64,000 bases of DNA from Tritonibacter litoralis (GCF_009496005.1 NZ_WIBF01000010.1:62001-126000); one strand, 5' to 3'. Numbered from the stretch's first letter, positions 47,479 through 56,086 are shown. Made by a program: numbers and translations. The notes: a model not told the origin generated them from the sequence alone.

Positions 47479-47715
47479 ATGGATAAGCTTTGGATCAGCG
47501 CTTTGGTCGGTGCCCTCACCGGCGGGTTCACCTCCTCCATATGTGTGGTGGTATTTTCGATGCCGCTGTGGAGCTTGATGGTCATTTACCCGTTGATAGG
47601 GCTTGCAACTTTCGGCGTGATCTATGGCTTGTGGCGTCACCTTGAGGCACCGAGCATCCAACCCCAGGACGGGTTTGGCGACAAACTGGTTTATGCTGAT
47701 CTGCTCCTAAAATGA
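47479..47715 (+). CDS. Small two-helix membrane protein (first of a related pair)
   Basis: A 78-residue protein with two helices (LWISALVGALTGGFTSSICVVVF and LMVIYPLIGLATFGVIYGLW). The helices are joined by a SMPLW turn and followed by a short acidic tail. A TAGGAGATCGG ribosome region precedes the ATG. The next gene encodes a protein with the same layout and a matching PLW turn, so the two look like paralogs. I do not recognise the family; it may be restricted to related bacteria. Confidence 0.6.
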   Translation: MDKLWISALVGALTGGFTSSICVVVFSMPLWSLMVIYPLIGLATFGVIYGLWRHLEAPSIQPQDGFGDKLVYADLLLK

Positions 47716-47847
47716 CGTCTCAGCTTGCGCGGGTAAGCAATCCTTCACGAGTATCAATAGAGTTTTAAAAGAAGTGTCGATAGCTTTCCCTTGCCGAAAA
47801 GGGTCCGCTTATCGTTAGTGTTATTAGGGTGAAGACCGAAAGGTTGA

Positions 47848-48129
47848 ATGGGTGAAAACATGGCGTTTTTTGGTTTAGCAAGTGGAATGTTTTTTGGTGC
47901 AATCGCATCATTTGTGGCGTGTTTTGTGTACGGCCTACCGTTGTGGATGGGGTTGGTAACCTATTCTGCCTGCGGTGTTTTCACCACCATGGCCGTTACT
48001 ACGGCGCTTTACATGCGCAGCGATAGCGACGATGGCAGCGGCAGCATGTCCCGCTTTAACGAAGACAAAAGCGATGCAGAATGGCTGGCAGCCCTTAACG
48101 GCGAAAGCAAAGGGCAAAAAGTGGCCTGA
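47848..48129 (+). CDS. Small two-helix membrane protein (second of a related pair)
   Basis: A 93-residue protein with helices at about 8-30 (LASGMFFGAIASFVACFVYG) and 33-56 (WMGLVTYSACGVFTTMAVTTAL) around a LPLW turn. A hydrophilic acidic tail follows, with a DAEWLAAL segment that resembles tails of SHOCT-like short proteins. ATG 47848 has AAGGTT upstream; ATG 47860 is an alternative. It is related in layout to the preceding gene. Function unknown. Confidence 0.6.
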   Translation: MGENMAFFGLASGMFFGAIASFVACFVYGLPLWMGLVTYSACGVFTTMAVTTALYMRSDSDDGSGSMSRFNEDKSDAEWLAALNGESKGQKVA

Positions 48130-48438
48130 CGGTATCATGGGGTTCGCCTTTGAATGACGTGCGAACCCGGATTTCAAGTCAAAAGCAGAATTTTAGTGAA
48201 ACTGGGCTGCATTGCTCGATCGGTTGCAAAAAGCCGAGCGAGCTTGCGCCCAAAACGCTTGAAATCCTATAAGTTAATAAAGCTCAGACCAAAACCAGGC
48301 TAAGCGCCGAACCAACAAAGCAGCGACAACAGACCAGTTCCATTCTTTGAAAGGCACCCGTTTCAAGGAGTGCCACCACTCCGAAATTGGAACCGCCGGT
48401 TTTTGAAAACCTTGACGGCCGCATCGCAGTGACGGTAA

Positions 48439-48640
48439 GACGCCTTAGATGGTTCTCGAAGACCAAGCTTCGGAGAGATGAAATGGGAATACGGTGAGGT
48501 GTAGCCATCAGGCGCCGAATCCGTAACTGCCCCCGCAACTGTAAGTGGCGAGCGACCCCGATTAAACCACTGGGCCACCGATGACGGTGTGGCCTGGGAA
48601 GGTCTGGGAAAGCAATGATCCACAAGTCAGGAGACCTGCC
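48439..48640 (+). ncRNA. Cobalamin (B12) riboswitch
   Basis: The hallmark B12 element is clear: GGGAATACGGTGAG (48485-48498), then CCGAATCCGTAACTGCCCCCGCAACTGTAAG across the centre. GGGAAGG-like and GATCCACAAGTCAGGAGACCTGCC close it near 48640. Spacing between blocks is normal. It controls the downstream metal ABC importer, with expression presumably lowered when adenosylcobalamin is bound. The left edge is approximate. Confidence 0.95.
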
Positions 48641-48668
48641 ATCACGGGCGTTTTTAACGTCGTGATTT
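48641..48668 (+). terminator. Candidate expression-platform hairpin of the riboswitch
   Basis: ATCACG...CGTGAT (48641-48646, 48661-48666) with an inner CGTT...AACG pair forms a hairpin starting at the last base of the riboswitch. It is followed by TT. It could act as a terminator or as an alternative pairing partner for the B12 element. Confidence 0.4.
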
Positions 48669-48706
48669 CAACTGACCCAGGCGGGGTGTCCTGGTGGGAG
48701 CCATTT

Positions 48707-48826
48707 ATGTTCGACCTACGAACCGTTGATCTGTTTCGGCCTCTTACGTTGCCCCCGCTACCGCGGAGGCAAATATGCAGGTTTCAAAATCCCAAGTTCC
48801 GTCTGAGCCGAATCTCACGAAACTGA
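48707..48826 (+). CDS. Candidate 39-residue leader peptide
   Basis: A short frame (MFDLRTVDLFRPLTLPPLPRR...) with GGGAG seven bases before its ATG, lying between the riboswitch and the metal importer. It is Arg/Pro-rich and overlaps the start of the 48-residue frame in another phase. Ribosomes reading it would pass through the ribosome site of the next frame, so it could be a regulatory leader. Alternatively it is chance. Confidence 0.3.
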   Translation: MFDLRTVDLFRPLTLPPLPRRQICRFQNPKFRLSRISRN

Positions 48827-48921
48827 CCTTCTGCCTAACCAGTATGAGCACTGCCTCGCTGGTTGGAAGCGCTGTTGCAGCATCTGCCGTCTTGTGGCTG
48901 TGCATTGTTGTTGTGTTGTAA
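48775..48921 (+). CDS. 48-residue single-helix membrane peptide, first cistron of the B12-regulated importer
   Basis: A short frame (MQVSKSQVPSEPNLTKLTF...) with an ideal GGAGG ribosome site six bases before the ATG. The C-terminal half (STASLVGSAVAASAVLWLCIVVVL) is one transmembrane helix. Its TAA stop directly abuts the ATG of the ABC ATPase, which has no ribosome site of its own, so the ATPase is probably translated by coupling. It has no His-rich tail like the cobalt protein CbtB and I recognise no family. It may be an accessory subunit of the importer. Confidence 0.6.
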   Translation: MQVSKSQVPSEPNLTKLTFCLTSMSTASLVGSAVAASAVLWLCIVVVL

Positions 48922-49674
48922 ATGGCGGACTTGCTGAAAATCCGGAACCTTGCGCTTGGCTACCCCGGTCTGACCTTGTTTCGTGGTCTGTCAATGGACG
49001 TGACCCAGGGGACAAGTCTTGCCGTACTGGGCGCCAATGGGTCAGGGAAAAGCACATTTGTCAAAATGCTGCTGAACTTGATCGACCCGCTGGCGGGCAA
49101 ACTGAGCTGGCCAAACGGACGCCCTTCTGAGGTTGGATACCTTGCCCAGTTAACAGAGTTCGACCGGCGGTTTCCCTTGCGCGTGCGTGATCTTGTTGCC
49201 ATGGGAGCCTGGAAAGGCTTTGGCCTGCGCGGGCATCTGAGCGCTGAAACCCACGACAAAATAACATCCGCCCTGGAGGCAACCGGGGTATTGGAAATCG
49301 CGGACCGCTCGCTTCACACATTGTCCGGTGGACAATTGCAACGTGCTTTGTTCGCCCGTGTCATTATGCAAGACACACCGCTGATCCTGCTGGATGAACC
49401 CTTTGCCGCGGTGGACCAAAACACCGAAGCACATCTGTTGACGCTGATTGACCGATGGCGTGACGAAGGCCGCGCGGTCATCCTGGTCGTGCATGACTTG
49501 TCGTCTGTACTGGACCGCTGCGACCACGTTTTGCTGCTCGGCGGCGGCACGGCAAGCTTCGGCCCGGTGCGAGACATTCTGACGCCCGAGCGCCTTGTTT
49601 CACAAAAATATCTATCCGAAAGCCAAGCCGCCTGGATGTTTCCAGAGGCCAGCCGGGAGGCGGCGCATGATTGA
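48922..49674 (+). CDS. Metal ABC transporter ATPase (ZnuC/TroB/MntA family)
   Basis: A 250-residue ATPase. Walker A is GANGSGKS, the signature is LSGGQLQR, Walker B is LILLDEPFAAVD and the switch is VVHDLSSV. It lacks the long C-terminal extension of sugar-type ATPases, which fits the Zn/Mn importer class. Translation seems coupled to the preceding 48-residue peptide. Downstream it overlaps the permease by 8 bases. B12-riboswitch control suggests cobalt, or a metal need linked to B12 status, rather than ordinary zinc uptake. Confidence 0.9.
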   Translation: MADLLKIRNLALGYPGLTLFRGLSMDVTQGTSLAVLGANGSGKSTFVKMLLNLIDPLAGKLSWPNGRPSEVGYLAQLTEFDRRFPLRVRDLVAMGAWKGFGLRGHLSAETHDKITSALEATGVLEIADRSLHTLSGGQLQRALFARVIMQDTPLILLDEPFAAVDQNTEAHLLTLIDRWRDEGRAVILVVHDLSSVLDRCDHVLLLGGGTASFGPVRDILTPERLVSQKYLSESQAAWMFPEASREAAHD

Positions 49675-50569
49675 ACTTCTGATCGAAATGTGGAGCTTTG
49701 CTTTTATGCAACGCGCCATTGTTGCGACAACGGTCTTGTCGGCATCGGTTGCCCCGGTTGGCACCTTCCTTGTTCTGCGACGTCTTTCGCTGGCCGGTGA
49801 GGCGATGGCCCATGCGATTACACCGGGTGTGGTTATCGGCTTTGTTGTGGCCGGGCTCTCTGTGTTCTCATTGCTGATTGGCGGGGTGATAGCCGGAGGT
49901 GTCGCCGCCGTGCTCACTGCGCTTTTGGCTCGAAAAACCATCCTGCGCAGCGATGCAAGCCTTGCGTCGATCTATCTGATTGCACTGGCGGCCGGGATAT
50001 TCATCTTGTCCGCTGCAGGCTCTGCCGTGCCACTCAAAAGCTTTCTGTTTGGATCCATTCTTGGCATCGATGACGCTTCGATGATCCTGATCGGAGCGGT
50101 GGCAACTGTGACCCTGGTGGCCTTTGCTTTCCTGCTGCGCCCTTTGATCATCAGCACCTGCGATCCGGTGTTTTTCGAAGCCCAGACCAAGCGCCCGCTG
50201 CTTGTCGAACAAGCCTTTATGCTTTTGCTGGTGCTCAACCTGATCGCAGCGTTCAAGACCCTGGGCACGCTGATGGCCGTTGGGTTGATGATCTTGCCCG
50301 CGACCACCGCGCGGTATTGGTCAAGCACGATCACAGGGCAATTGGGGCTGACTTTTGTCTTTGCCCTATCCAGTTGCTGGGTTGGCTTGACGCTTTCCTA
50401 TTTCTTCCCGGAAACGCCGTCTGGGCCAGCCATTGTGCTGACGGCTGGCGGGTTTTTCTTGGTGTCGGTCCTTTTGGGACCCCATGGGTTTGGGGTGCGG
50501 CTGCGCAAAACCACGCCCCAATCGACTTCGTCTATTGTGCAAACTCCAACAGAAAAGAGTCCTCAATGA
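49667..50569 (+). CDS. Metal ABC transporter permease (ZnuB family)
   Basis: A 300-residue permease of the ABC-3 family with eight or more predicted helices. SLAGEAMAHAITPGVVIG and the AVGLMILPATTARYWS region are the conserved loops of ZnuB-type proteins. ATG 49667 has GGGAGG six bases upstream. The open frame continues upstream but only inside the ATPase gene. The stop overlaps the binding-protein start as ATGA. Confidence 0.92.
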   Translation: MIELLIEMWSFAFMQRAIVATTVLSASVAPVGTFLVLRRLSLAGEAMAHAITPGVVIGFVVAGLSVFSLLIGGVIAGGVAAVLTALLARKTILRSDASLASIYLIALAAGIFILSAAGSAVPLKSFLFGSILGIDDASMILIGAVATVTLVAFAFLLRPLIISTCDPVFFEAQTKRPLLVEQAFMLLLVLNLIAAFKTLGTLMAVGLMILPATTARYWSSTITGQLGLTFVFALSSCWVGLTLSYFFPETPSGPAIVLTAGGFFLVSVLLGPHGFGVRLRKTTPQSTSSIVQTPTEKSPQ

Positions 50570-51459
50570 GTTTTAACAAGAAAATCACCACAGGGTTGGC
50601 GTCTGCCGTCTTGGCGCTGGCGACTTTGCCGGCATTTGCTCATGACATGAAAGTGGTGGCCAGCTTCTCGATCTTGGGCGATATGGTCGAACAGGTGGTT
50701 GGCGAACATGCAGACGTCACCACAATTGTGGGGCCGGACGCGGATGCGCATGTTTATCAACCTTCTGTCGCGGACGCCAAAGCGGTTGCCGAAGCGGATG
50801 TGATTTTTGTCAACGGGCTGGGCTTTGAAACCTGGTCAGACACGCTTATCGCCGAATCCGGCAGCGACGGCGCAGTGTTTGTTGCGACCAAAGGCATCAC
50901 GCCGGTACTGGTCGAAGGCGAAGCAGATCCGCATGCGTGGAATGCACTGACCAATGGCGTAATTTATGTCCAAAACATTTCCGCGGCCATGTCCGAAGTC
51001 ATGCCGGATCACGCTGCTGACTTCCAAGCCAATGCGGATGCCTATATTGCACAGCTTACGGCTCTTGATGCGAAAACCAAAGCCAGCCTGTCACAATTGG
51101 ACGCTGATGCGCGTACCGTGGTCACCGCCCATGATGCCTTTGGGTATCTGGCCGATGCCTATGGGCTCAACTTCCTGGCGCCTGTCGGGATCGACACCGA
51201 AGCCGAACCCTCCGCAAAAGAGCTTGCTGCGTTGATCAAACAGCTGCGCGAAGAAAAAGTGGCAGGACTCTTTGTTGAGAACATCACCAGCCCTGTTCTG
51301 GTGCAACAAATTGCCGAAGAGACCGGTATCAAAATCGGGGGGCGTTTGTTCTCGGACGCGCTGTCCGAGCGGGGTGGCCCTGCGACCAGCTACTTGGCCA
51401 TGTTCCAGCACAACTTGGACACATTGCTGGCGGCCCTGACCAACAAAGGGTCCAGCTGA
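50566..51459 (+). CDS. Metal-binding periplasmic protein (ZnuA/TroA family)
   Basis: A 297-residue binding protein with a Sec signal peptide (ending LPAFAHD). The cluster A-I metal ligands appear as His62 (DAHVYQP), His123 (DPHAWN), His189 (TAHDAFGY) and Asp264 (LFSDALS). His at the third position is the zinc-type rather than manganese-type arrangement. The His-rich loop of true ZnuA is missing. Under B12 control it may be specialised for Co2+, whose coordination can resemble Zn2+. The substrate is inferred. Confidence 0.9.
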   Translation: MSFNKKITTGLASAVLALATLPAFAHDMKVVASFSILGDMVEQVVGEHADVTTIVGPDADAHVYQPSVADAKAVAEADVIFVNGLGFETWSDTLIAESGSDGAVFVATKGITPVLVEGEADPHAWNALTNGVIYVQNISAAMSEVMPDHAADFQANADAYIAQLTALDAKTKASLSQLDADARTVVTAHDAFGYLADAYGLNFLAPVGIDTEAEPSAKELAALIKQLREEKVAGLFVENITSPVLVQQIAEETGIKIGGRLFSDALSERGGPATSYLAMFQHNLDTLLAALTNKGSS

Positions 51460-51550
51460 TACGCTGTTTGATGTAAGGCGCGGTCTCTTGCGCCTTACGC
51501 TTCCCTCCCGGTCAACAAAGTTGCCGGACTTTTCGGATCGAAACCGTCCG

Positions 51551-52117
51551 TCAAATCACGGTCACAGTTGTGCCAACGGGAACCCGTTCATAAAGATCGG
51601 CAACATGCGCGTTGGACAGGCGAATGCAGCCATTGCTGACCGCGCTTCCAATGGTTTCAGGACGGTTTGTCCCATGGATACGAAAATACGTATCAACCCC
51701 ATTTTGATAGAGATAAAGCGCGCGCGCACCCAGAGGATTTTCTGGCCCGCCGGGCTGGATGTATTCGTTGTCGACAAACTTTGAATAGGCGCGCGGATCG
51801 CGTTTGATCATTTCCGGTGTCGGCCGCCAACTTGGCCATTCGCGCTTGCGTTCAATGATCGCAGACCCGGTAAACTCCAAACCGGCTTTGCCGACTCCGA
51901 CACCATAACGGATCGCCCGGCGCGGCTTTACCACAAAATACAAATAGAACGACCGTGGAACGACAAGGATTTGTCCGATGTCCTCTTGCTTTTTGATCTT
52001 TACAATCTGTGGGGTTGGATCAAACGGTTTTGGTTCAGCGGCTTCCAACATTGGCGGTCGCCACGAAAGAGCGATTGCACAAGAGGATGTTGTGACAAAC
52101 TGGCGTCTGGAAAACAT
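51551..52117 (-). CDS. L,D-transpeptidase (YkuD/ErfK family)
   Basis: A 188-residue periplasmic enzyme. The start at ATG 52117 gives a Tat-like signal (MFSRRQFVTTSSCAIALSW). The catalytic motif is HGTNRPETIG...SNGCIRL, with the nucleophile Cys in SNGCIR. It makes 3-3 peptidoglycan crosslinks or attaches proteins to peptidoglycan. It is transcribed alone, convergent with the metal importer. Confidence 0.92.
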   Translation of the reverse strand: MFSRRQFVTTSSCAIALSWRPPMLEAAEPKPFDPTPQIVKIKKQEDIGQILVVPRSFYLYFVVKPRRAIRYGVGVGKAGLEFTGSAIIERKREWPSWRPTPEMIKRDPRAYSKFVDNEYIQPGGPENPLGARALYLYQNGVDTYFRIHGTNRPETIGSAVSNGCIRLSNAHVADLYERVPVGTTVTVI

Positions 52118-52335
52118 GGAGCAACCCGAACTTACAACACAAGACCACATTAGTTTTAGAACACATAAGTCTTAAAGCCAGCGAAACATTTTTGCGTAGG
52201 CACAGAAAAAGTGAAAGTTACTGGTCAGCATCATGCGGCGCAGGCCGCACAGAATGTTTTTTTACGTTGAGTTGCGGCACTGGCCACCTCATCAGTTGGA
52301 TTAAAGTGTCACGCGCAACAGCGCCCTCTGGGCAC

Positions 52336-53313
52336 CTAACCTTTTTCCGAAAACCGGTCATTTGGCGTGTAAAGCCGAAGGTGCCGCATAAAAGCGCGCG
52401 CGATCCGCGGCACGGGGCGCGTATCTGCCACCATAAAGTTCACCCGATAGGTGATCGGCGCGATAAAGGGTCGGAACTCAAGCCGCTCTGGTTTGCGGTA
52501 GTGGATTGGAAACGGGTTGACGACCGAAACCCCAAGTCCCGTGCTGGCAAACTCCGCCGCCGCAAAACTGGTTGAGACCTCGGCCACCAAATGCACCCGG
52601 CTTTGTGCCTGTGCGAGGATCCGGTCCAGCTGGCCGCGCCGTGTCTGTCGCGGTAGAAAAGTGATCAGATCCTGCCCGTCCAGATCCGCCGGGTGGATTT
52701 CCTCACGTTCAGCCAGCGGGTGATCGCGCGCCATAGCACAAACGGCTCGCGCGCTGCGAAAAGGAAGCTGTTTTAACCCGGCGCGGCTGTAATCCACGCT
52801 GCACAGTCCAAGGTCCGAGCGCTGTTCCAGCACAGCACGGGCGACCTCTTCCGAGGTTCCAACTTCCAAGCGAACGTAGAAATGCGGGTTCATTTGCAGA
52901 AAGCGCCCAATTTGGTCTACCAGAAACGTATGGGCAAAGGATGGCGGCGCGTGCAGATGCAGCGTTTCTTCCACCGGCTCGGATGTGCCATCGATCAAAT
53001 CCAGCGCGTCGAACAGGCTATCCAACCTTCGATTTAGCGTCATTGCCTCTTGGGTCGGCGTCAGCCGTCCGGACGTACGCTCAAAATATGTGCGCCCCAT
53101 CCGCGCCTCTAACGAAGAAATCGAACGCGAGATCGCCGACTGGGAAACCCCCAGGCTGGCCGCTGCAGCCGTCGCCGTTCCCGTTTGTATCAAGGCTCTG
53201 AGGGCTTCGTATTCAGGAATGGAATGCCATGATTTCCCCGAAATTTTCTCCACCAAAACAGCACCCTTCCCGTTAACAATAAAAAGCTGACTAAACCTAT
53301 GAGTTTTTATCAT
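52336..53313 (-). CDS. LysR-family transcriptional regulator
   Basis: A regulator of up to 325 residues. The winged helix is at about residues 32-90 (ALRALIQTGTATAAAASLGVSQSAISRSISSLEARMG) and a periplasmic-binding-like effector domain follows. The N-terminal extension is unusually long for the family, so a GTG at 53253 with GGGAAGGG upstream may be the real start. It is divergent from the dipeptidase/dipeptide importer operon with only 76 bases between, and is its likely controller. Confidence 0.9.
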   Translation of the reverse strand: MIKTHRFSQLFIVNGKGAVLVEKISGKSWHSIPEYEALRALIQTGTATAAAASLGVSQSAISRSISSLEARMGRTYFERTSGRLTPTQEAMTLNRRLDSLFDALDLIDGTSEPVEETLHLHAPPSFAHTFLVDQIGRFLQMNPHFYVRLEVGTSEEVARAVLEQRSDLGLCSVDYSRAGLKQLPFRSARAVCAMARDHPLAEREEIHPADLDGQDLITFLPRQTRRGQLDRILAQAQSRVHLVAEVSTSFAAAEFASTGLGVSVVNPFPIHYRKPERLEFRPFIAPITYRVNFMVADTRPVPRIARAFMRHLRLYTPNDRFSEKG

Positions 53314-53389
53314 AGCATTTTTTCTGGCCTATGCGCAGGTCGATGATGAACAGTGACGGCTATTGGATCCAAAATCTTCAGGATGGATG

Positions 53390-54445
53390 ATGCGCTGCGT
53401 ATTTGACGGGCATAATGATGTTCTTCTTCGGCTTCTACAGTCTGGCGGCCGTACGGCTTGCGAAAGCTTCCTGACAGGTCGAGACGACGCATTGGATCTG
53501 CCAAAAGCGCAGAAAGGTGGCTTTGCCGGCGGGTTCTTTGCGCATTTTGTCCCATCGGCGACGGATCTGGACGACAAACTCTCGGCGATGTCAGCGCCGC
53601 AATACGACCTGGAACTGCCAGACCCAATTGATTGGGAAGATGCGGTGGCTGTGGTTATGGAACAGGCCGCGATCCTATTGGATCTGGAACGGCTTGGGGC
53701 CGTGAAAATCGTGCGCAGCGTTGCTGATATTCACACCGCGATGGAACAGGGAAAGATCGCCGCGATCTTTCACATCGAAGGTGCTGAAGCCATTGATGCG
53801 GATCTGCACAGCCTTGATCTGTTTCACGCCGCCGGTCTGCGCTCCCTTGGGCCGGTGTGGAGCAGACCCACGATTTTTGGCGAAGGCGTCCCATTTCGGT
53901 TTCCGTCAAACGGAGACATCGGTGCGGGTTTAACCGGTCATGGCAAACGATTGATCCGGCGCTGCAATGCCTTGGGGATCCTGGTGGATTTGTCCCATTT
54001 GAACGAGGCAGGTTTTTGGGATGTGGCGCGCCTGTCGGATGCGCCTTTGGTTGCGACACATTCAAACGCCTATGCCGTCACCCCGCATTCCAGGAACCTG
54101 ACAGATGACCAATTGCGCGCCATTGCGGACAGCGACGGGATGGTAGGTTTGAATTTTGCCACCGCCTTTCTGCGCGATGATGGTAAGATGGATGCAGCGA
54201 CACCGATATCTCAAATGCTGGTCCACCTGGACCATATGATCGAGATCTTGGGTGAGGATCGCGTGGGCCTCGGCTCAGACTATGACGGGGCGATGGTCCC
54301 CGAGGCGCTGACAACGGTCGCCGACCTGCCGCACCTCACCGAGGCGATGACCGCCCATGGATATGACGCCGCTTTGATTGACAAGATTTGCCACAAGAAC
54401 TGGTTACGGGTTCTGGCAAAGACCTGGGGTGAGCCAGCGCGCTGA
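53390..54445 (+). CDS. Membrane dipeptidase (peptidase family M19)
   Basis: A 351-residue zinc dipeptidase. Metal ligands are visible in FDGHND near the N-terminus, the bridging Glu in FHIEGAEAI, and His in LVDLSHLNEAGF and ATHSNA. The GLGSDYDGA motif near the end is typical. ATG 53390 is chosen because AGGA lies six bases upstream. There is no signal peptide, so it is cytoplasmic and probably splits dipeptides brought in by the importer encoded next. It is the first gene of the operon. Confidence 0.93.
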   Translation: MRCVFDGHNDVLLRLLQSGGRTACESFLTGRDDALDLPKAQKGGFAGGFFAHFVPSATDLDDKLSAMSAPQYDLELPDPIDWEDAVAVVMEQAAILLDLERLGAVKIVRSVADIHTAMEQGKIAAIFHIEGAEAIDADLHSLDLFHAAGLRSLGPVWSRPTIFGEGVPFRFPSNGDIGAGLTGHGKRLIRRCNALGILVDLSHLNEAGFWDVARLSDAPLVATHSNAYAVTPHSRNLTDDQLRAIADSDGMVGLNFATAFLRDDGKMDAATPISQMLVHLDHMIEILGEDRVGLGSDYDGAMVPEALTTVADLPHLTEAMTAHGYDAALIDKICHKNWLRVLAKTWGEPAR

Positions 54446-54499
54446 CCCCCAAAAACCAAGAACACAAAATGAAAACCAATTCAGGAGAGGATTAATCCA

Positions 54500-56086
54500 A
54501 TGATGAAGCATTTGCTGGCCAGTGCCGCGTTTGGGATCGCGGTCATGTCAGGCCCTGCGGCCTTTGCGGAGACACCGCCAAATATGCTGGTGGTCGCCAT
54601 GCGGATCGACGACATGATCACGCTTGACCCTGCCGAAAGCTTTGAATTTGCGGGCGGCGACGTGTCGCGCAACATCTATATGAAGCTGGTCAATTTTGAT
54701 CCGCTGGATCTGGACGCCGGGTTCAAACCGGAAATCGCCGAGAGCTGGACCATTTCCGAAGATGGCACCCAGATCACCTTTACCATTGCTGAGGGCCTGA
54801 AATTCCACTCGGGCAATCCGATCACCGCCGAAGATGTGGAGTTCTCGCTCCAGCGCGCTGTCTTGCTGAACAAAACACCGTCTTTCATCCTGACCCAGTT
54901 CGGCTTCAATGCCGACAACGTGGCCGAGACGATCAAAGCCGATGGCAATACCGTCACCATCACAACCGACAAACCCTATGCGGCGTCTTTTGTTCTGAAC
55001 TGCCTGACCGCCACCATCGGCGGGATCGTCGACAAGCAATTGGTCATGGCCAATGAAGTCGATGGCGACATGGGCAATGAATGGCTGAAAACCAATACCG
55101 CCGGTTCAGGCGCTTATTCGCTGGCCAGCTGGAAACCCTCCGACAGTGTGACGCTGACGGCAAATGCCGATTACTATCGTGGCGCGCCCGCAATGAAGCG
55201 GGTGATCATCAAACACGTCCAAGAAAGCGCCTCGCAACGTCTGCAGCTTGAAAAAGGCGACATTGACGTCGCGCGCAACCTCAACCCCGAGGATGTGGCC
55301 GGTGTCCTGAAAGCAGACGGCGTCAAAGTTGTGGACGAGCTGAAGGGCCGTCTGATGTATCTGTCCCTGAACCAGTCGCATCCCGCCTTGTCCAAGCCCG
55401 AGGTGCGTCAGGCCTTTAAGTATCTGATCGATTATGAGGGAATGACCAATTCCTTCCTCAAGGGCCAGTATACCGTTCAACAGAACTTCCTGCCGCAAAC
55501 CTATCTGGGCGCGTCCAGCGAGAACCCGTTCTCGCTCGATATCGAGAAGGCCAAAGCCCTGTTGGCAGAGGCTGGTGTTGACGGGCTGGAACTGACGGTC
55601 GGCGTGCGCGAAGCGCAGGAACGTCTGGAAATTGCACAAAGCTTCCAAAACAACGCCGCCGAAGCGGGGATCAAACTGAACCTGACGGTTGGTACCGGCA
55701 AGCAGATCCTGGGCCAGTACCGGGCACGCGAATTGGACATTTATCTGGGCGCATGGGGCCCGGACTATCCGGATCCGCACACCAATGCAGGCACCTTTGC
55801 GTTTAACCCTGACAACTCGCTTGAGGCCAAGGCGACCGGCCTGCTGGCGTGGCGCAACGCTTGGGACACCGGCGGGCTCACCTCTAAAACGGCATCAGCT
55901 GTGATCGAGAATGACACCGAAAAACGCGCAGCATTGTATGACGACATTCAGGCCGAGTTCCGCGAGACTTCACCGTTTGTGATCATGGCCCAGCAGATCG
56001 AGCAGAACGCCATGCAGGACGATGTGACCAACTTCTCGGGCGGTCAGGCGATCACCTCTGCCTCTTATTGGCAGGTCACCAAGTAA
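54500..56086 (+). CDS. Dipeptide/oligopeptide-binding protein (SBP family 5)
   Basis: A 528-residue periplasmic binding protein. The signal peptide is HLLASAAFGIAVMSGPAAFA. The mature part has the family pattern DPAESFEFAGGDVSRNIY, LKFHSGNPITAEDVEFSLQR and IYLGAWGPDYPDPHTN. An AGGAGAGG ribosome site precedes the ATG. It lies 54 bases after the dipeptidase gene and its TAA directly abuts the first permease. The ligand is probably a dipeptide or a peptide-like compound. Confidence 0.93.
   Translation: MMKHLLASAAFGIAVMSGPAAFAETPPNMLVVAMRIDDMITLDPAESFEFAGGDVSRNIYMKLVNFDPLDLDAGFKPEIAESWTISEDGTQITFTIAEGLKFHSGNPITAEDVEFSLQRAVLLNKTPSFILTQFGFNADNVAETIKADGNTVTITTDKPYAASFVLNCLTATIGGIVDKQLVMANEVDGDMGNEWLKTNTAGSGAYSLASWKPSDSVTLTANADYYRGAPAMKRVIIKHVQESASQRLQLEKGDIDVARNLNPEDVAGVLKADGVKVVDELKGRLMYLSLNQSHPALSKPEVRQAFKYLIDYEGMTNSFLKGQYTVQQNFLPQTYLGASSENPFSLDIEKAKALLAEAGVDGLELTVGVREAQERLEIAQSFQNNAAEAGIKLNLTVGTGKQILGQYRARELDIYLGAWGPDYPDPHTNAGTFAFNPDNSLEAKATGLLAWRNAWDTGGLTSKTASAVIENDTEKRAALYDDIQAEFRETSPFVIMAQQIEQNAMQDDVTNFSGGQAITSASYWQVTK

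Noticed and set aside
48775-48921. 48-residue peptide considered as CbtB-type cobalt protein
   Set aside because: It lacks the His-rich C-terminus that defines CbtB and ends within the membrane helix.
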